Of a stretch of DNA of 64,000 nucleotides, positions 31,951 through 44,643 are shown piece by piece. The stretch comes from Cervus elaphus (Eukaryota; Chordata; Mammalia; Artiodactyla; Cervidae), in NCBI RefSeq assembly GCF_910594005.1, contig NC_057829.1:54047001-54111000 (forward strand), in the 5' to 3' direction. The notes beneath the pieces are model-generated. The model was not told the origin of the DNA. It worked only from the letters and a program-made list of their open reading frames with translations, and did not search any database. A program made the position numbers and the translations under genes. Each line of letters starts with the position of its first letter. Within the stretch, counting starts at the first letter, position 1.

Positions 31951-34900
31951 CCCGGAGGGACGTGTGGCAGGTCTTTTTATCTGATGCTTACTGTTATGCC
32001 CTTGATGAGCCACTCTTAAGGCTTTTTTCCTCTCTCCTGAATAACGTATAAGCCTTGACTGAAAGCCTTAATGAAAAGCACAAAGTGGCGTCACTAAAAC
32101 ATAATTTTCCAGAACTTTCTGAAACAACCGCACACCTATGATAGTCAAGAGCCTAAGGTGTTGTAATTACAGACATTTAGAAATAAAGAAATAAGCAAGA
32201 AGTAATTCAGAACCTGATGGAGAGGATTGAAGGAAATCTTAAGTGCTTGAGTGGCATGGGGGTGGCTTTATGGAAATCAGTGTTTGGTAGTAAGTAAAAC
32301 AGAAATCTAAGTGAGCTCCGGAGAGGACACTGCGTTCCAAACATCCTGCTAGCCACTGAGAATAAAATGAAGTCCTGGGTTTGAAGGCGTTTCCGAGTTT
32401 ATAATGGATAATCATCAGGATGCTGATTTATGATTTCATGATTCAAGGCCCTGTCAAGGTCAATATGGCAGATTCGTTTCAGCAGGTCAGTTACACCTGA
32501 ATGTTTGATTTTCTGTTTTGAGTTTAGGGGAGTAGTTTTCTATGGTGGTTTGATAAAGAGATGAAGCCACTGTTTTCTATGTTTTTCCAAACCTTGTTTT
32601 AGTTGGCAGTCTTTGTGCGACGGATGCTAACTTGAACTTCAGAGATGTACTCTGTGACTCTGTTATAGTGGGCATTATATAGCTTCTCTGTGAAGATCTA
32701 TGTTTCCATTTAATACTGAGTCAGTGCCTTTGAGAATTAGGTTCCTCTTTACCATTTACTCCATTACATCTTTTTCATTCAGAAACTTGAGATGTTATTG
32801 GAATCCCCCTGGAAAATGAACTGGCTGCTTGTTTTCTGTTCAAGCGTATATACAGCAACTTGCTTGCCTCTTGGGAATTTGCTCTTGAATATACTACTTC
32901 AACTGTAATTTATGTGTCAGCTGATTCTTGGGAATTTTAAGAAGAAACTTGTTTTCTTACACTCTTTTGTCAAGGAAGCACCATTTAAATCAGCAGGTAA
33001 AGGGTCCTACTTCTTTATCCACTGTGGTCTTCAGGGCCAGTTTCTTGCCTACTTTCACCCTGTTTCATGAGCCTCATTCCCAGTGAGAGGCTTGGAGGGA
33101 GAAAATGGGAACATCGTGGTCCCCAGGATGGAAGGCACCTCAGCAAAGAGACCTGTTCCTGGAAAGGAGACTCTTTCTTGGATTGCCTTCGGAGGACTGA
33201 TAAAAACAGTTAAAGAATTGTTAGCAATAGTTATCTCTCTCTCTGTCTCTCTCTCTTTTTTTTTTTAAGCAGAAAGGACTTAACACAGTTTGATCACATT
33301 CCTCCCTCAAGGATTCTTCTCAAACCTACTTACAGCTACAGTCCAGGGAGTGAGGTTGCCTTTTACAGAGAAGGAAAGCCTGGTGATTCTTGATCAAAAT
33401 CTGAGGGGTAGAAGAAATAATAGATGCTGCCCAGAAACTACCTGGTGCCTCCCTGGAGGACACATTTACCCATTAGACACACTTTTAAACCACTGGACTT
33501 GTGATTCTGTCTAATCCTAGCGTTTTTTTCTTGGCCCTGTGAAAGATTTAGAAGTAACTTCAGTTGAAACTACAAAAAGTGACTCACGGTCATTCTGGAA
33601 AATATGATGGTCAGTTCTCTGTCTCTGGAGACTAATATTTAAGCTGTGCGTTAAATATTCATTTAAATGAATACTAAGTCTAGAATCTTGCCATGCTTAC
33701 TGTATAACCTCTTTTAATGTTGATTGTTTCTAGCCATCACTTTATAGGAATCATTAAACATTTCATCAATATGGAACCAATTGATACAGCCAACTAAGAC
33801 CAACTGAAGGACCAACAGCAATCCTTCTAAAACAAAATGAAAAACCACTGTAGTGGTACCTACTGACTTGCTTATTTCAGCTGTCTGAACATGTGAGTTG
33901 TGCAACTGGATGTGTTGAGTGTACATTCAGAAGTCCTGAGTTGACATCAGAATGTTCAACTCAGGAATGATCTGGATGTAGCTACATCTGGATATGCCTT
34001 TTGTCAGAAATTAGTTGCATTTCTAAGCAAATCAGATGAACTTCTAGTACAATCCTTCATCTTCTCATGCTGAGTGAAAAAGTCGCTTAAACATTTGACA
34101 AATTGCTAAGTCTTTAAAGTTCATGTTTGATTTTCTCTTTAAGTTTTAAATTAAATCTATACTATGTTTGTCCATTGATGTGGTTGGAAAAAAGACATTA
34201 ATTCAGACCACTGGTTAGTTAGCAACTTGTATTTATTAAAAGCAGCCCTATGAGATAAGAACCAGTAATTCATATTTTTGCTTAGCTCTAGTTAGCCTTT
34301 CAAGACATTCTTGGAAATGAATGCATTGTGTGATCTTGAATATGAAGGGTGTTATGCACCCCCCCACCTTTTTTAATAGTTCTGATTTTCCATCCTCAGT
34401 CATTGGAAGTTTACCCTGTGATTCATGATCTAATTTCAGAATGAAAGATCAGAAAACTTATTGAAATTTGCCTAGATATTAACATTATAGAGCATATAAT
34501 AAAGCAGATTTTTCTCTGGTATTCTTCCCTTTTGAGACTCCAATCAAGCTGTTTAAGATGAGATACTTAAATATTTAAATTTTTTTCTCTTGGGTTGTGC
34601 CCAAAATAAATAAAATTTTAAAACTGCTTATCATAGTTTTGAAGTAGCACAAATACTGCTATTCTCTGCATAATGAAACATGGCCATTCTTATCAAGTAT
34701 TTATTTGGTAAGTAGGCACCAGAGCACTTGAACTAGAGATAAAGTCATGTTCCTTTCATGTCTTATTAAGGTCCTTGAAAGCAAGGGAGTGGAAATTTGA
34801 TTTTGGGAACATAGCCAATTCAAGATAGGTTTCTTGAAAGGAGTAGGCGTGAAAAAATCTTTATGGAAGGGCATTTTGGCAGTTGGGTGGGGTGTGGATT

Positions 34901-35249
34901 GGCAAAAGAAGAGAGTACAGGTGTAATCTGGTGTCAGATGATGACAGCCTAACGTAGGATCCCAGTGAAAACTGAGATGAAGAAGGGAAAACTTTAGATA
35001 GCTAGACATCAGGATTCCTTGTTTTATGTGGAAGAGGAGGTATTAACCTGGGGTACGGACAGTGTGGTCACATATGCATTCCACATCCACAGAACACCTC
35101 TCCACTTGATGACAAGCGTTCTTTCCTCCCAAGCCCTGATGTAACCTCAGAATCTTGTAAACATTTGACAAATGCTTATTAATAAGCATTAGTTATGAAA
35201 CATGTGCCATATGCTGGGCACTGTACTCAGCCTTTACATGTGTTGTCTC
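31951..35249 (+). other. Repeat-poor first part of STAMBPL1 intron 1
   Basis: About 3.3 kb with no Bov-tA, Bov-A, CHR or BovB copy that I can see, the longest such stretch besides the exon 2-3 area. Only a short (TC)n/T tract at about 33236-33268 stands out. Intronic enhancers are commonly found at this position, but no specific element is identified. Confidence 0.45.
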
Positions 35250-35600
35250 AAAGATGATGTAGTGATTAGGAACATGAACTCTTTTTGCCATTTACTAGTT
35301 ATGTGTCTTTGGGGGAGTTCCTAAGTTCTCTGAGCTTCAGTTTATTCATCTTTCAACTGGGGTGTTAGTTTTTCTCTCATAAGGTTTGGGGGACGAGTAA
35401 ATGAATTAATAGATATAAATGGAAAGTTCTAAGAAGTGTCTGACACGAGGTTAATTGCTCCATGTGTTTGTTATTATTATTATTAATTCATAAAACAATC
35501 TTATGCAATAGGTACCATTTTGCAGATTAAAAAACTGAAGCACAAAGAAGCTAAGTAAATTGCTCAGGGTCATAGGCTGGAAGAGAGTGACAGACCTGAG
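35250..35600 (+). repeat. MIR SINE, possibly two adjacent copies
   Basis: First part in sense (GTAGTGATTAGGAACATGAA, GAGCTTCAGTTTATTCATCT, to about 35475). The second part, from about 35515, looks antisense (AGGTACCATTTTGCAGATTA, GCTCAGGGTCATAGGCTGG). Confidence 0.65.
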
Positions 35601-35950
35601 CATCAAACTTAGACAATCTGACTCAGTGTCTGCTTCCCTGACTTAGGTGTGGACACTGATTGGAGTGAGAAAAGTGGGGGCTTGTCTTCATGAGAGCTGG
35701 TGCTCCAATCATTTGCACTGGAGATGTTTATCATCTCCTGTGTAGAATTAGTACTCAGATTCTTGTACAAAATTTTTGCTATTTTTCCTTGATGTTTAAT
35801 GGTTTTGTAAATGGTATTTTTCATTAAATTCCTTTTTAAGAAGGGTTCCAATTTGTTTTTGCCTAAAAGTTGACCTATGTAATACATGTTATAGTCATTT
35901 GTAACATCCCTTCTTATACCTAGTGAACCTTTGCAGGAGGCAGGAAGATA

Positions 35951-35953
<3 letters not shown>

Positions 35954-35988
<35 letters not shown>
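35954..35988. repeat. (TG)n microsatellite
   Basis: About 17 TG units abutting the Bov-tA tail. Confidence 0.95.
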
Positions 35989-35990
<2 letters not shown>

Positions 35991-36187
35991 TTGTTCAGTC
36001 GTGTCCGACTCTTTGAGACCCCAGGGACTGTAGCCCACCAGGCTCCTCTGTCCACAGGATTCTCCAGGTGAGAAGACTGGAGCAAGTTGCCATTTCCTAT
36101 TCTAGGGATCTTGCCGACCCAGATATCAAACCCAGGTCTCCTGCATTGAAGGCAGATTCTTTACCATCTGAGTCAGCAGGGAAGCCC
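35989..36187 (-). repeat. Bov-tA SINE
   Basis: GTTGTTCAGTCGTGTCCGAC to GAGTCAGCAGGGAAGCCCA. Confidence 0.93.
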
Positions 36188-36219
36188 ATGTAATATGTAC
36201 TATATATCTTTTATACAAT

Positions 36220-36378
36220 GTGTGTGTGTGCTCAGTCGCTTCAGCTGTGTCCAACTCTTTGCAACCTTATAGACCCACCAGACCTTTGCAACCCTATGAA
36301 CCCAGGGATCAAACCTGCGTCTCTTGTGTGTCCTGCATTGCAGGCAGATTCTTAACCCACTGAGCTACCTGGGAAGCT
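36220..36378 (-). repeat. Bov-tA SINE with internal deletion
   Basis: GTGTGCTCAGTCGCTTCAGC to GAGCTACCTGGGAAGC. The central AGGCTCCTCTGTCC block is missing and TTTGCAACCT is partly duplicated. Confidence 0.9.
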
Positions 36379-36379
36379 A

Positions 36380-36520
36380 CAATGTATGTAGTGTATACAT
36401 AATATAATGTGTACATTATATAAATGTGTGCGTTATAACATATATACATTATATGTAATATATATGCTGCATAATACATTATATTAGGGAGATATTTACA
36501 TTATATATAATCACTGGATA
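36380..36520. repeat. AT-rich simple repeat (TA/TGTA)n
   Basis: Alternating ATATA, TACATTATA and TGTGTGC words, following directly on the Bov-tA head end. Confidence 0.75.
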
Positions 36521-37017
36521 AGGAGAGATGTTACAGATGAGTGTGTATATGTTGTATTATTGGAAATGTATCAGTAGTTTGAAAAATTTCCATGCCATCC
36601 ACCTTTATCCACTTTTTTAGAGTCTCATATATCTTCCATTCATAAGCCATGGTGAAGTTATGATGCCATTTCATGACCATTTTTATTCAGAATACTTTAG
36701 AGTATTAATATTGTAATTTAAATATTTTAACTTTAATATTAAAGTATTAAAATAAGCAGCTCTAGCTGTTCTTTGACTTGTTGAAGTAATTACATCACAT
36801 CTAATTATAAAAGGCCAGACCTTTTTTATTATTGGACCTGCCACTAACATTATATTATACTTCAGCTATACCTCAATTTTTTAAAAAAAATAGATGCCAG
36901 GTTTTAATTAGAGGTGGGAAGATTGCTGTGGCAACAAAGAATAAAAAATTCTCATTTCCTCCAGAACTTCTGTAGGAAGGAGTATGTCATCACTGATTTC
37001 AATATTTTAACATTATG

Positions 37018-38188
37018 TTGTTGTTGTTCAGTCACTCAATTGTCTCTGACTTTTTGCATCCCCATGGATTGCAGCATGTCAGGCTTCCCTGTCCTCTAGT
37101 ATTTCCCAGAGTTTGCTCAAGTTCATGTCCACTGAGTTGGTGATGCTATCTAACCATCTCATCCTCTGCCTCTCTCTTCACCTTTTGCCTTCAATTTTTC
37201 ACAGCATCAAGGTTTTTTCCAGTGAGTTGGCTCTTCACATCAGGTGACCACAGTATTGGAGCTTCAGCTTTAGCAGCAGTCCTTCCAGTGAATATTCAGG
37301 GTTGATTTCCCTTGGGATTGACTGGTTTGATCTCTTTGCAGTCCAAGGGACTCTCAGCAGTCTTTTTCAGCATCACAATTAGAAAGCATCAATTCTTCAG
37401 CGTTCAGCCTTTTTTATGGTCCAACTATCACATTTGTACATGACCACTGGAAAAACCATAACTTTGACTATGCATGTACCTTTGTTGGCAAAGTGATGTC
37501 TTTGCTTTTTAATATGCTGTCTAGGTTTGTCATAGCTTTCCTTCTAAGAAGCAAGTGTCTTACTTTCATGGCAGCAGTTACCAGCCACAGTGATTTTGGA
37601 GCCCAAGAAAAGAAAATCTGTCACTGCTTCCACTTTTTTCCCTTCTATTTGCCGTGAAGTGATGGGAACAGATGCTGTGATATTAGTTTTTTTTAATGTT
37701 GAGTTTTAAGTCAACTCTTTCACTCACATTTTTCAAGATGAGGCTGTTTAGTTCCTCTTCACTTTCTGGCTCTTTAGTTCCTCTTCATTTTCTGCCGTTA
37801 GAGTGGTATCATCTGCATATCTGAGGTCATTGATATTTCTCCCTGCAATCTTGATTCTAGCTTATGACTCTTCCAGCCCAACATTTCACATGATGTACTC
37901 TGCATATAAGTTAAATAAGCAGGCTGACAATATACAGCCTTGTACTCTTTTCCCAATTTTGAACCAGTCATTTGTTCTATGTAAGGTTCTAACTGTTGCT
38001 TCTTGACCCGAATACAGGTTTCTCACGAGACAGATAAGGTACTGTGGTGTTCCCATCTCTTTAAGAATTTTCCACAGTTTGCTGTGATTCACACAGTCCA
38101 AGGCTTTCTCATAGTCAATGAAGCAGAAGTAGATTTTTTTTCTGGAATCCCCTTGCTTTTTTTATGGTCCAACGAATGTTGGCAGTTT
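37018..38188 (-). mobile_element. BovB LINE, 3' 1.2 kb with RT remnants
   Basis: TTGTTGTTGTTCAGTCACTC on the left to AACGAATGTTGGCAGTTT on the right. Minus-strand frame 38101-37886 keeps RT pieces (KLWKILKEMG, LFNLYAEYIM), but frameshifts and stops interrupt it elsewhere. Confidence 0.95.
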
Positions 38189-39385
38189 AGCCCTTATAAT
38201 TATTTGTTCTCATAAATAACTTTCAGAAATTTGTAGCTCACTGTTTTTTTCTAAGGAGGCAAAAACTATTCTTGGTCTTGTGTAAAAAGTTCATGGATAC
38301 TATTTAGTTGAGGAATATTTTTTAAATCTGATTTTAAAAAATATAGCCTGCGTTGTTTGATTTTACCCTTTTGTGTAAGTAATTATTTAACTGAAGTCCA
38401 GTTTATTTAAAGGAACTGTTTAAAAAAGTTGTGAGTTTAAACTTGATTAAGGATGAAAGAATTTGAGTTTTGATGAATATGGTGTTCTGTTTTTACACTT
38501 TTGTTATACTTAGGTTTCAGCAGTACTGCAGTAACTGAACCAAAGATTCAACCCAGGCTCGTGTAAGAGATAACTGTTCAGAGACCCATCACAAATTATT
38601 CACCTTGATTGTTTCACTTGATTTGACTCTGGTTTATCTGGAAACAGGAGGCCAGTGATGAGTCATTTTTAACCCTTCTAGGCCCCAGTTAACACTGCCT
38701 GCCTGTTTTGTCTTTGCAGGTACTTAGAGGTACACTCTAAGGTACCTCTTAGGGTGGGTCTCTGGGGGAGTATTACATTTCAGACTTGAATGGCTAGGCC
38801 AGTAATCAACTGTGCACCTTTTCATTAAAAGCAGAAAGAAAACTGTAATCACTACTGGCCATCTTGGTTAACTTCTGCTCATCTAAGGACCCTGTAATTT
38901 TATTTAACCTGTGGCTGGAGCCTTGTCTTTTAACTCTGGGAGCATGAATTTCAGCCACTGGGAAGAAGTGTGGGGAGGCCTTAATTCCTGTGGGCGCATG
39001 CTTTAGTCTTCTGATGGGTTGACTCCAGTTTTTTTTTTTCCAATCTGTTTTGTCCTTGAAAGATTGGCTTTAAAGTAGTTCCACAAGATAAATTTTCTTT
39101 AACGGGAAGAACAATTGGAAGTGGTGAATGGCATGAGGTTAGAAAAGAGAAACCTGGAATAAATCCTTCATACATTCCTGTTTTTGCAAAAATGGGGCAG
39201 AGAAACTGCTTACTGAATTATTATACTACTTTAAGGGGGGAAAAATGAAAATCATTTGGAATCAGTAGTGGGTGTGGAACTTTTTTGTCCAAATATTGAA
39301 AAGTTCAAGAAATTCAAATATGGCTTTGAAAGAAATGTAAATGACATTCTTAGGAGACCAAGGTTCTTTTTCTTTCATCAGAATG
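38189..39385. other. Intron 1, no recognised feature
   Basis: No repeat named. Contains a short inverted repeat AGAGGTAC/GTACCTCT at 38726-38733 and 38742-38749. Confidence 0.4.
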
Positions 39386-39599
39386 TTAGTGAAAGTGTTA
39401 GTCACTCAGTTGTGTCTGACTCTTTGTGACCCCATGGACTGTAGCCCACCAGGCTCCTCTGTCCATGGAATTCTCCAGGCAAGAACACTGGAGTGGGTAG
39501 CCATTTCTTTCTCCAGGGGATCTTCCTGACCCAGGGATCGAACCCGAGTCTCCTGCATTGCCGGCAGATTCTCTACCATCTGAGCCACAAGGGAAGCCC
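39386..39599 (-). repeat. Bov-tA SINE
   Basis: GTGTTAGTCACTCAGTTGTG to GAGCCACAAGGGAAGCCCT; very well conserved. Confidence 0.95.
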
Positions 39600-39717
39600 T
39601 TTCTTTTTGTCAAGTGTAATATTATTGAAAGACTTAGAAAGGTCACTAAGGCAGTGCATCTCAAACTAGTTTCAAAAAACCAGAATGACTTCCATGCCAC
39701 CCCTATAAGTTTTTTAA

Positions 39718-39844
39718 AAAAAATTTTTTTGTTTTATTTTTTGGCCATGTAGTATGTGGTATCTTAGTTCCCCAACTAGGAACTGAACCTGTGCCCCTAT
39801 ATTGGAAGTGCAGGGTCATAACCCCTGGACCACCAGAGAAGCCC
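39718..39844 (-). repeat. CHR-type SINE
   Basis: GCCATGTAGTATGTGGTATC, CCAACTAGGAACTGAACC, CCTGGACCACCAGAGAAGCC. Confidence 0.85.
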
Positions 39845-40586
39845 TCCCATAGGTTATTTATTATTCAATAAGTCTAGACAGGGCCTGGGAGACTTCTTTC
39901 AACAACCTTTTCAGAGAATTCTGATGCAGGTGGTCTATAAACCGTACTTAGAGGAAAACCTATTTAGAAGCTAAATTTAATTTCCTATTCAGATTTGTGC
40001 TTCTGTTTTTAAGTTTTATGCATTTATTCCTCTGACTTTGATATACATTTTTATGGAAAAACATGTGTCAATGCTGCCTTGGGGTTTTTTTTAATGGCAC
40101 CCAATACTGTGTTTTATTCCCTTGTTATTACCTATTTTCAAATAAATGAAATCAGAAAACCACAGAGCTGGTGGGAATTTTTAGAAAGGATGTCGAACCT
40201 TCTGAATGGCGGATGTTGGGGTAGGGCAGAGAGGATTTGATCAAAAAGAGAAGTAGAGGAAGCTATATATTACGAAGCAGTGGAAAGCAAAATCAATAGT
40301 GCACAGCACTGGGGGCTGGCAAGAGTATTTGGACCTCTTCTGGTAGGCAGTAGGTTGCCAGTGCTTTTTTGAGCAGGGGACTAACCTAATGCAAACAAGC
40401 CTTACTCTTGTGCAAGGGACACCTGATACCTGCCCAGCAGAGAGGATTCATGAACAGCAGAAGGGAGCAGGTGAGCACTTAGGCCTTGATTTTAGCAGGA
40501 CTGGCTGAAAGGTTCATGAAGCAGAATTATTCCGAGCTGTTTTCCTTAAGGTCTATAGCCAGTAAGTTGCTGTCTCCAGCAGCCAC
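39845..40586. other. Intron 1, no recognised feature
   Basis: Nothing I can assign. Confidence 0.4.
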
Positions 40587-40795
40587 AACGGTGGTGGCAC
40601 AGTGTCAAAGAGTCCACCTGCCAATGGAGGAGATGCGGGTTTGATTCCTGGGTCGGGAAGATCCCCTGGAGAAGGAAATGGCAACCCACTCCAGTATTCT
40701 TGCCTGGAAAATTCCATGGACAGAGGAACCTGGTGGGCTACAGTCCATGGGGTTCACAAAAGACTCAAAGGTGACTTTACTGAACAACAACAGGC
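40587..40795 (+). repeat. Bov-tA SINE
   Basis: GGTGGTGGCACAGTGTCAAA, GGAGAAGGAAATGGCAACCC, tail GAACAACAACAGG. Confidence 0.93.
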
Positions 40796-41105
40796 AGCTG
40801 CATGTTATGGTGTAACATCAAGGTCACGCAGCCCAGCCATAAGGACATACAGTCTCTCTCAGCTTAGAAAGCCCCTGAATAACTACATATTTCAACTACT
40901 CTTACTGCCATAACATGGTTGGCCATGAGTCTCACATTAGACCAGGGAAATAGACTCGGAGTAATTGATCAGAATCCATACATCTAGAAACTGGCAGGGC
41001 TGGACTAAAAATCTGGAGCTACCTACTTATGATTTATAGGCTTTTTTTTTTAAAGGTATTATTTATCTGATTATAAAGTGATACATATCTGTAACAAATT
41101 ATATT

Positions 41106-41318
41106 GAAAGTGAAAGTGTTAGTCTCTCAGCTGTGTCTGACTCTTTTCAACCCCCTGGACTTTAACTCACCAGGCTCCTCTGTCCATGGAATTCTCCAGG
41201 CAACAATACTGGAATGGGTCGCCATTCCCTTCTCCAAGATATCGTCTCAACCCAGGGATCAAACTAAGGTCTCCCATATTGCAGGCAGATTATTTACCAT
41301 CTTGAGTCACCAGATGAG
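41106..41318 (-). repeat. Bov-tA SINE
   Basis: GAAAGTGAAAGTGTTAGTCT to TTGAGTCACCAGATGAG. Confidence 0.92.
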
Positions 41319-41379
41319 AAAAATCCAGTGTATGTTGTTCAACTTTTTTCTTGCAAACACCAACATACATTAAATATAC

Positions 41380-41800
41380 ATGTATTAGTAATACAAGATG
41401 GGAGTCATGTTATTTTACAACTTGCTTTTTTTTTCACTTAATGCTGTAACTCGGACAACTTCCTGGTTCAGAGCATACAGATATAAGTCTTTTCTAATGG
41501 CTTCATTTACTATAGAATTTTTTTTTTCAAATAACCTTCTGCATATTTCTGCTTCCTCCTACATATTTCAGTTTCCAGAACTGTAGTATTTTTAAGCATG
41601 TTGCATTGATTTAGAGCAAGTGTGTGTGTGTGTGTGTGTGTATGTGTGTGTGTGTGTGTGTGTGATTAGTGTATTATTGGGCAGGACAGTCTATGGGAAA
41701 AACTTGGAATTGCTGGGTCAACAGAAACGTGTACTATTTTTTAAATAGCCAATTTTTTTTCCAGTCTTCAGTATTAAGTATGATGGATCATGTAAAGTTT
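41380..41800. mobile_element. Possible old L1 remnant, with (TG)n at 41619-41664
   Basis: ACTTGCTTTTTTTTTCACTT, ATAACCTTCTGCATATTTC and GAATTGCTGGGTCAACAGAA resemble L1M 3' regions. The TG run (with one TATG break) sits inside. Confidence 0.4.
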
Positions 41801-42074
41801 ATCGATCAAATAAATGAAAATACCATTTCAAATTCATAGTTTCGTAATTACTAGTGAAATTAACATTCTTTCACATGTTGCTTAGCCATTCATAGTTCTC
41901 GCATGACTTGTTCATTTGCCTGTTTTTATTCAACTTTTTATCTCTTTCTTACTGTTACCCAAATATGCCTAATAGTTTAGACATAGCCGGTATTATATAT
42001 ATTGCATGTGATGCAAACATTTTTTCCTTTTGTTGTCCTTTGTTGAAGGGATTGTTAAGGTACTAGCTGAACAT

Positions 42075-42450
42075 TTTTAAAATATTTAATTTTAAGTAAT
42101 TTCAGACTTACAGAAAACTGCAAGAACAGTACACAGAATTTCTGTGTATTCTTTACCCATTTCCCCCAACACCTCATATAAGCATGGTAGTTATCAAAAT
42201 AGGATACTAACATTGTTACAATACTATATTGTCTAGTCTACAGATCTTATTCACATTTCACCAGTGTCCTCCTTCTGGTCCAGAGTCCCATCCAGGATCA
42301 CACATGGCATTTTGCTGTCATGTCTTCTTAGTCCCTTTTGGTCAGAAGTGTTCCCTCAGTCTTTGTCTGTCTTTCATCATCTTGACACGTTTTCAGAACA
42401 CTGGCCAGTTGTTTTATAGAAAATCCCTCAATATAGGTTTGTCTTATATT
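42075..42450. mobile_element. Old L1 (L1M-type) 3' UTR remnant
   Basis: ACTTACAGAAAACTGCAAGA, TCACATTTCACCAGTGTCCT, CATCCAGGATCACACATGGC, TTTCATCATCTTGACACGTT. Confidence 0.6.
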
Positions 42451-43321
42451 TCTTTATGAGTGTATGACTAAGAGTGTGACTTAGTCTGGAAGTAGTCAAA
42501 AATATCTGCCTGAGGAAGAGATGCTTAAACTAACCCTGGAAGGATACAGAGGAAGTAAATGTGTGAAATGAGGGTACAGAGAAGGCTGGTGGTTTGGCAG
42601 CTGGATCAGACCCAGCTCTGTGGGACCTATTAAAAATATGTGATATTGACAGTGATGGGAAGCTGTTAAAGGGTTTTAAAGGAAGAAATAACAATATTTG
42701 AATGGCATGACGGTTGTATGTAGAATTAAACAAAGAGGCATGTGATGGAAACAAATAGACCGATTAGAAGGCTATTCTAGTGATGCAGACAGAATAAAGG
42801 GTGACACGGATTAGGCTCCTCTGAGGAAAGATGGTGAGAAAATGCAGATTTGAGAGTTATCTTGGAGGGTGACTCAGTAAATATGAGTGATAGAATGGAT
42901 GTGGATCGAGGGAAGAAGGAGATGTATGGCAACTATTTCCAGGTTTTCCCAGGTTTGTGCAACTGATTGGATGTTGATGCCATTCACTGAAATACAGGAG
43001 AAATCTCTTCGGAAGTCAGAAGCATCACCATCTCTACTTCCCATACATGCCAACATTCACAGTATCTTTGCCTGCTTATGCTCCTGTATCCCAGTCTGTC
43101 CACTTCACTTCCAAGTTCTATGCGTTTTCCCCTTAGAATCTCTCCCAGTAGCTATTTATACTTCTACATTCTTTTTACCACTCTCAGTTCAGTCCTGGGG
43201 TATCTCAAACACAGTTGCATCCTTGCCTCCTTTCTGAATTGCTAATATCTTTTTTTCTAGGTAAGTTTACCCATCATTCACAGACTGCTTTTTTCCACTT
43301 CATTGAAGTATTATTAACAGT
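42451..43321. other. Intron 1, no recognised feature
   Basis: Nothing I can assign; open frames at 42887-43237 look random. Confidence 0.4.
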
Positions 43322-43517
43322 GTTAGGTGCTCAGTCATGTCCAACTCTTTGCATCCACATGGACTGAAGCCTGTCAGGCTCCTCTGTCCATGGAATTCTC
43401 CAGGCAAGAATACTGGAGGGGGTAGCCATTCCCTTCTCCAAGCAATCTTCCCAATCCAGGGGTGGAACCCAGGTCTCCTGCATTGCAGGTAGATTCTTTA
43501 CCATCTGAGCCACCAGA
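43322..43517 (-). repeat. Bov-tA SINE
   Basis: GGTGCTCAGTCATGTCCAAC to GAGCCACCAGAGG. Confidence 0.93.
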
Positions 43518-44329
43518 GGTTACTTCAGTTGAATAAATAATGTACTATGTGTCTAGTTTGGGCAGATCACCTTATTGAGCAGAGTTGAGAATTAAATAAG
43601 AAGCTAAGCAAAATTGAAGAGATTCAGGGTCAGGTTGCCTCATGATAAAAAGAAACTGTGTCCTTGTCATACTCCTTACATAAAAATAAATTCCACACAG
43701 ATCAAAGGTATTCATTCAAAAATGACCATAAAATTACTAGGAGAAAAAGATTAGTAGACGTATTTAAAACTTTTATCGTCAGTGAGTTTGAAGACCCTCT
43801 AAAGAATGATGTATAACCCAGATATCATAAAGGAAAAATAGATCTATTAGGCTAAAACTTTAAAAATTTTGTACAAAAATTAAACAACCTTCAACAAAAA
43901 CTCCAACTAAACTAATAAATACAGAATAATGATATAGAAGGACAGAAATATAAAATTCACTGTTTTCAAACTCTACAGAAATAACTGCTTCAGGAATGAA
44001 TCATCTTTGAATGCTAAAATGAATAGGCAAAAGTATATTTGCATTTCTCAGAGTAACTCGGTATAAGATACTTTGTAATTATAAGAAGAAAACTAGTGTC
44101 TTTACAGGGAACAAACCTGGCAGACGTAACTTAGGTGATCAAAGTTGACATCGGGTAACAAGGCAAATCAGTGTCTTCCTGAGGTACTGAGAAGAACACA
44201 TCACCACTTCTGAGGTATTTTTGCCCCCAAAATGCATAACTATCTGTTGTATTTCGTATTTGTAGCACTTACCACAGTTTTAATGATTTATTTGTGCAGA
44301 TGGTTAATATCTTAGCATCTCTCTGCTCA
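43518..44329. other. Intron 1, no recognised feature
   Basis: AT-rich; 43670-44000 is A-rich and might be old LINE coding sequence, but I cannot show it. Confidence 0.35.
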
Positions 44330-44455
44330 ACTTCCTGCCTCTAGCAGAGTATAAGTTTCATAAGATCAATAGTGTCTGTATCTTTGCTTACTAGCTCCTA
44401 GCATGAAGTAGGAGCTTCATAAAAAATGTTGAATAAGTAAATGAATGAATGAATT
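44330..44455 (+). mobile_element. L2 LINE 3' end
   Basis: AAGTTTCATAAGATCAATAG, CCTAGCATGAAGTAGGAGCT, TGTTGAATAAGTAAATGAAT: the L2 terminus pattern. Confidence 0.7.
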
Positions 44456-44643
44456 TACTTAGAGGTAATACTTGTGGGGAAAAGGTAGTTAGCCTTGGAA
44501 CTATTGAGTTCTCACTCAATCCCAGTTGGATGTTATGGTGAAAGTTGCTTGAGTGAAGACACAGTGCTCAGACTAAGACTTGATTGAAGCCTTGAAAGAA
44601 ACATGGAATAAAAGAACATTAAGAGAAAAGACTTAACATAAAG

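Noticed and set aside
36380..36520. AT-rich tract as an origin or matrix attachment site
   Set aside because: Simple-sequence expansion next to a SINE explains it; no further evidence.
38726..38749. Inverted repeat AGAGGTAC/GTACCTCT as a regulatory hairpin or terminator
   Set aside because: Only 8-bp arms, in an intron; expected by chance in 64 kb.
42887..43237. 116-codon open frame in intron 1
   Set aside because: No recognisable domain and no splice context; length is compatible with chance.
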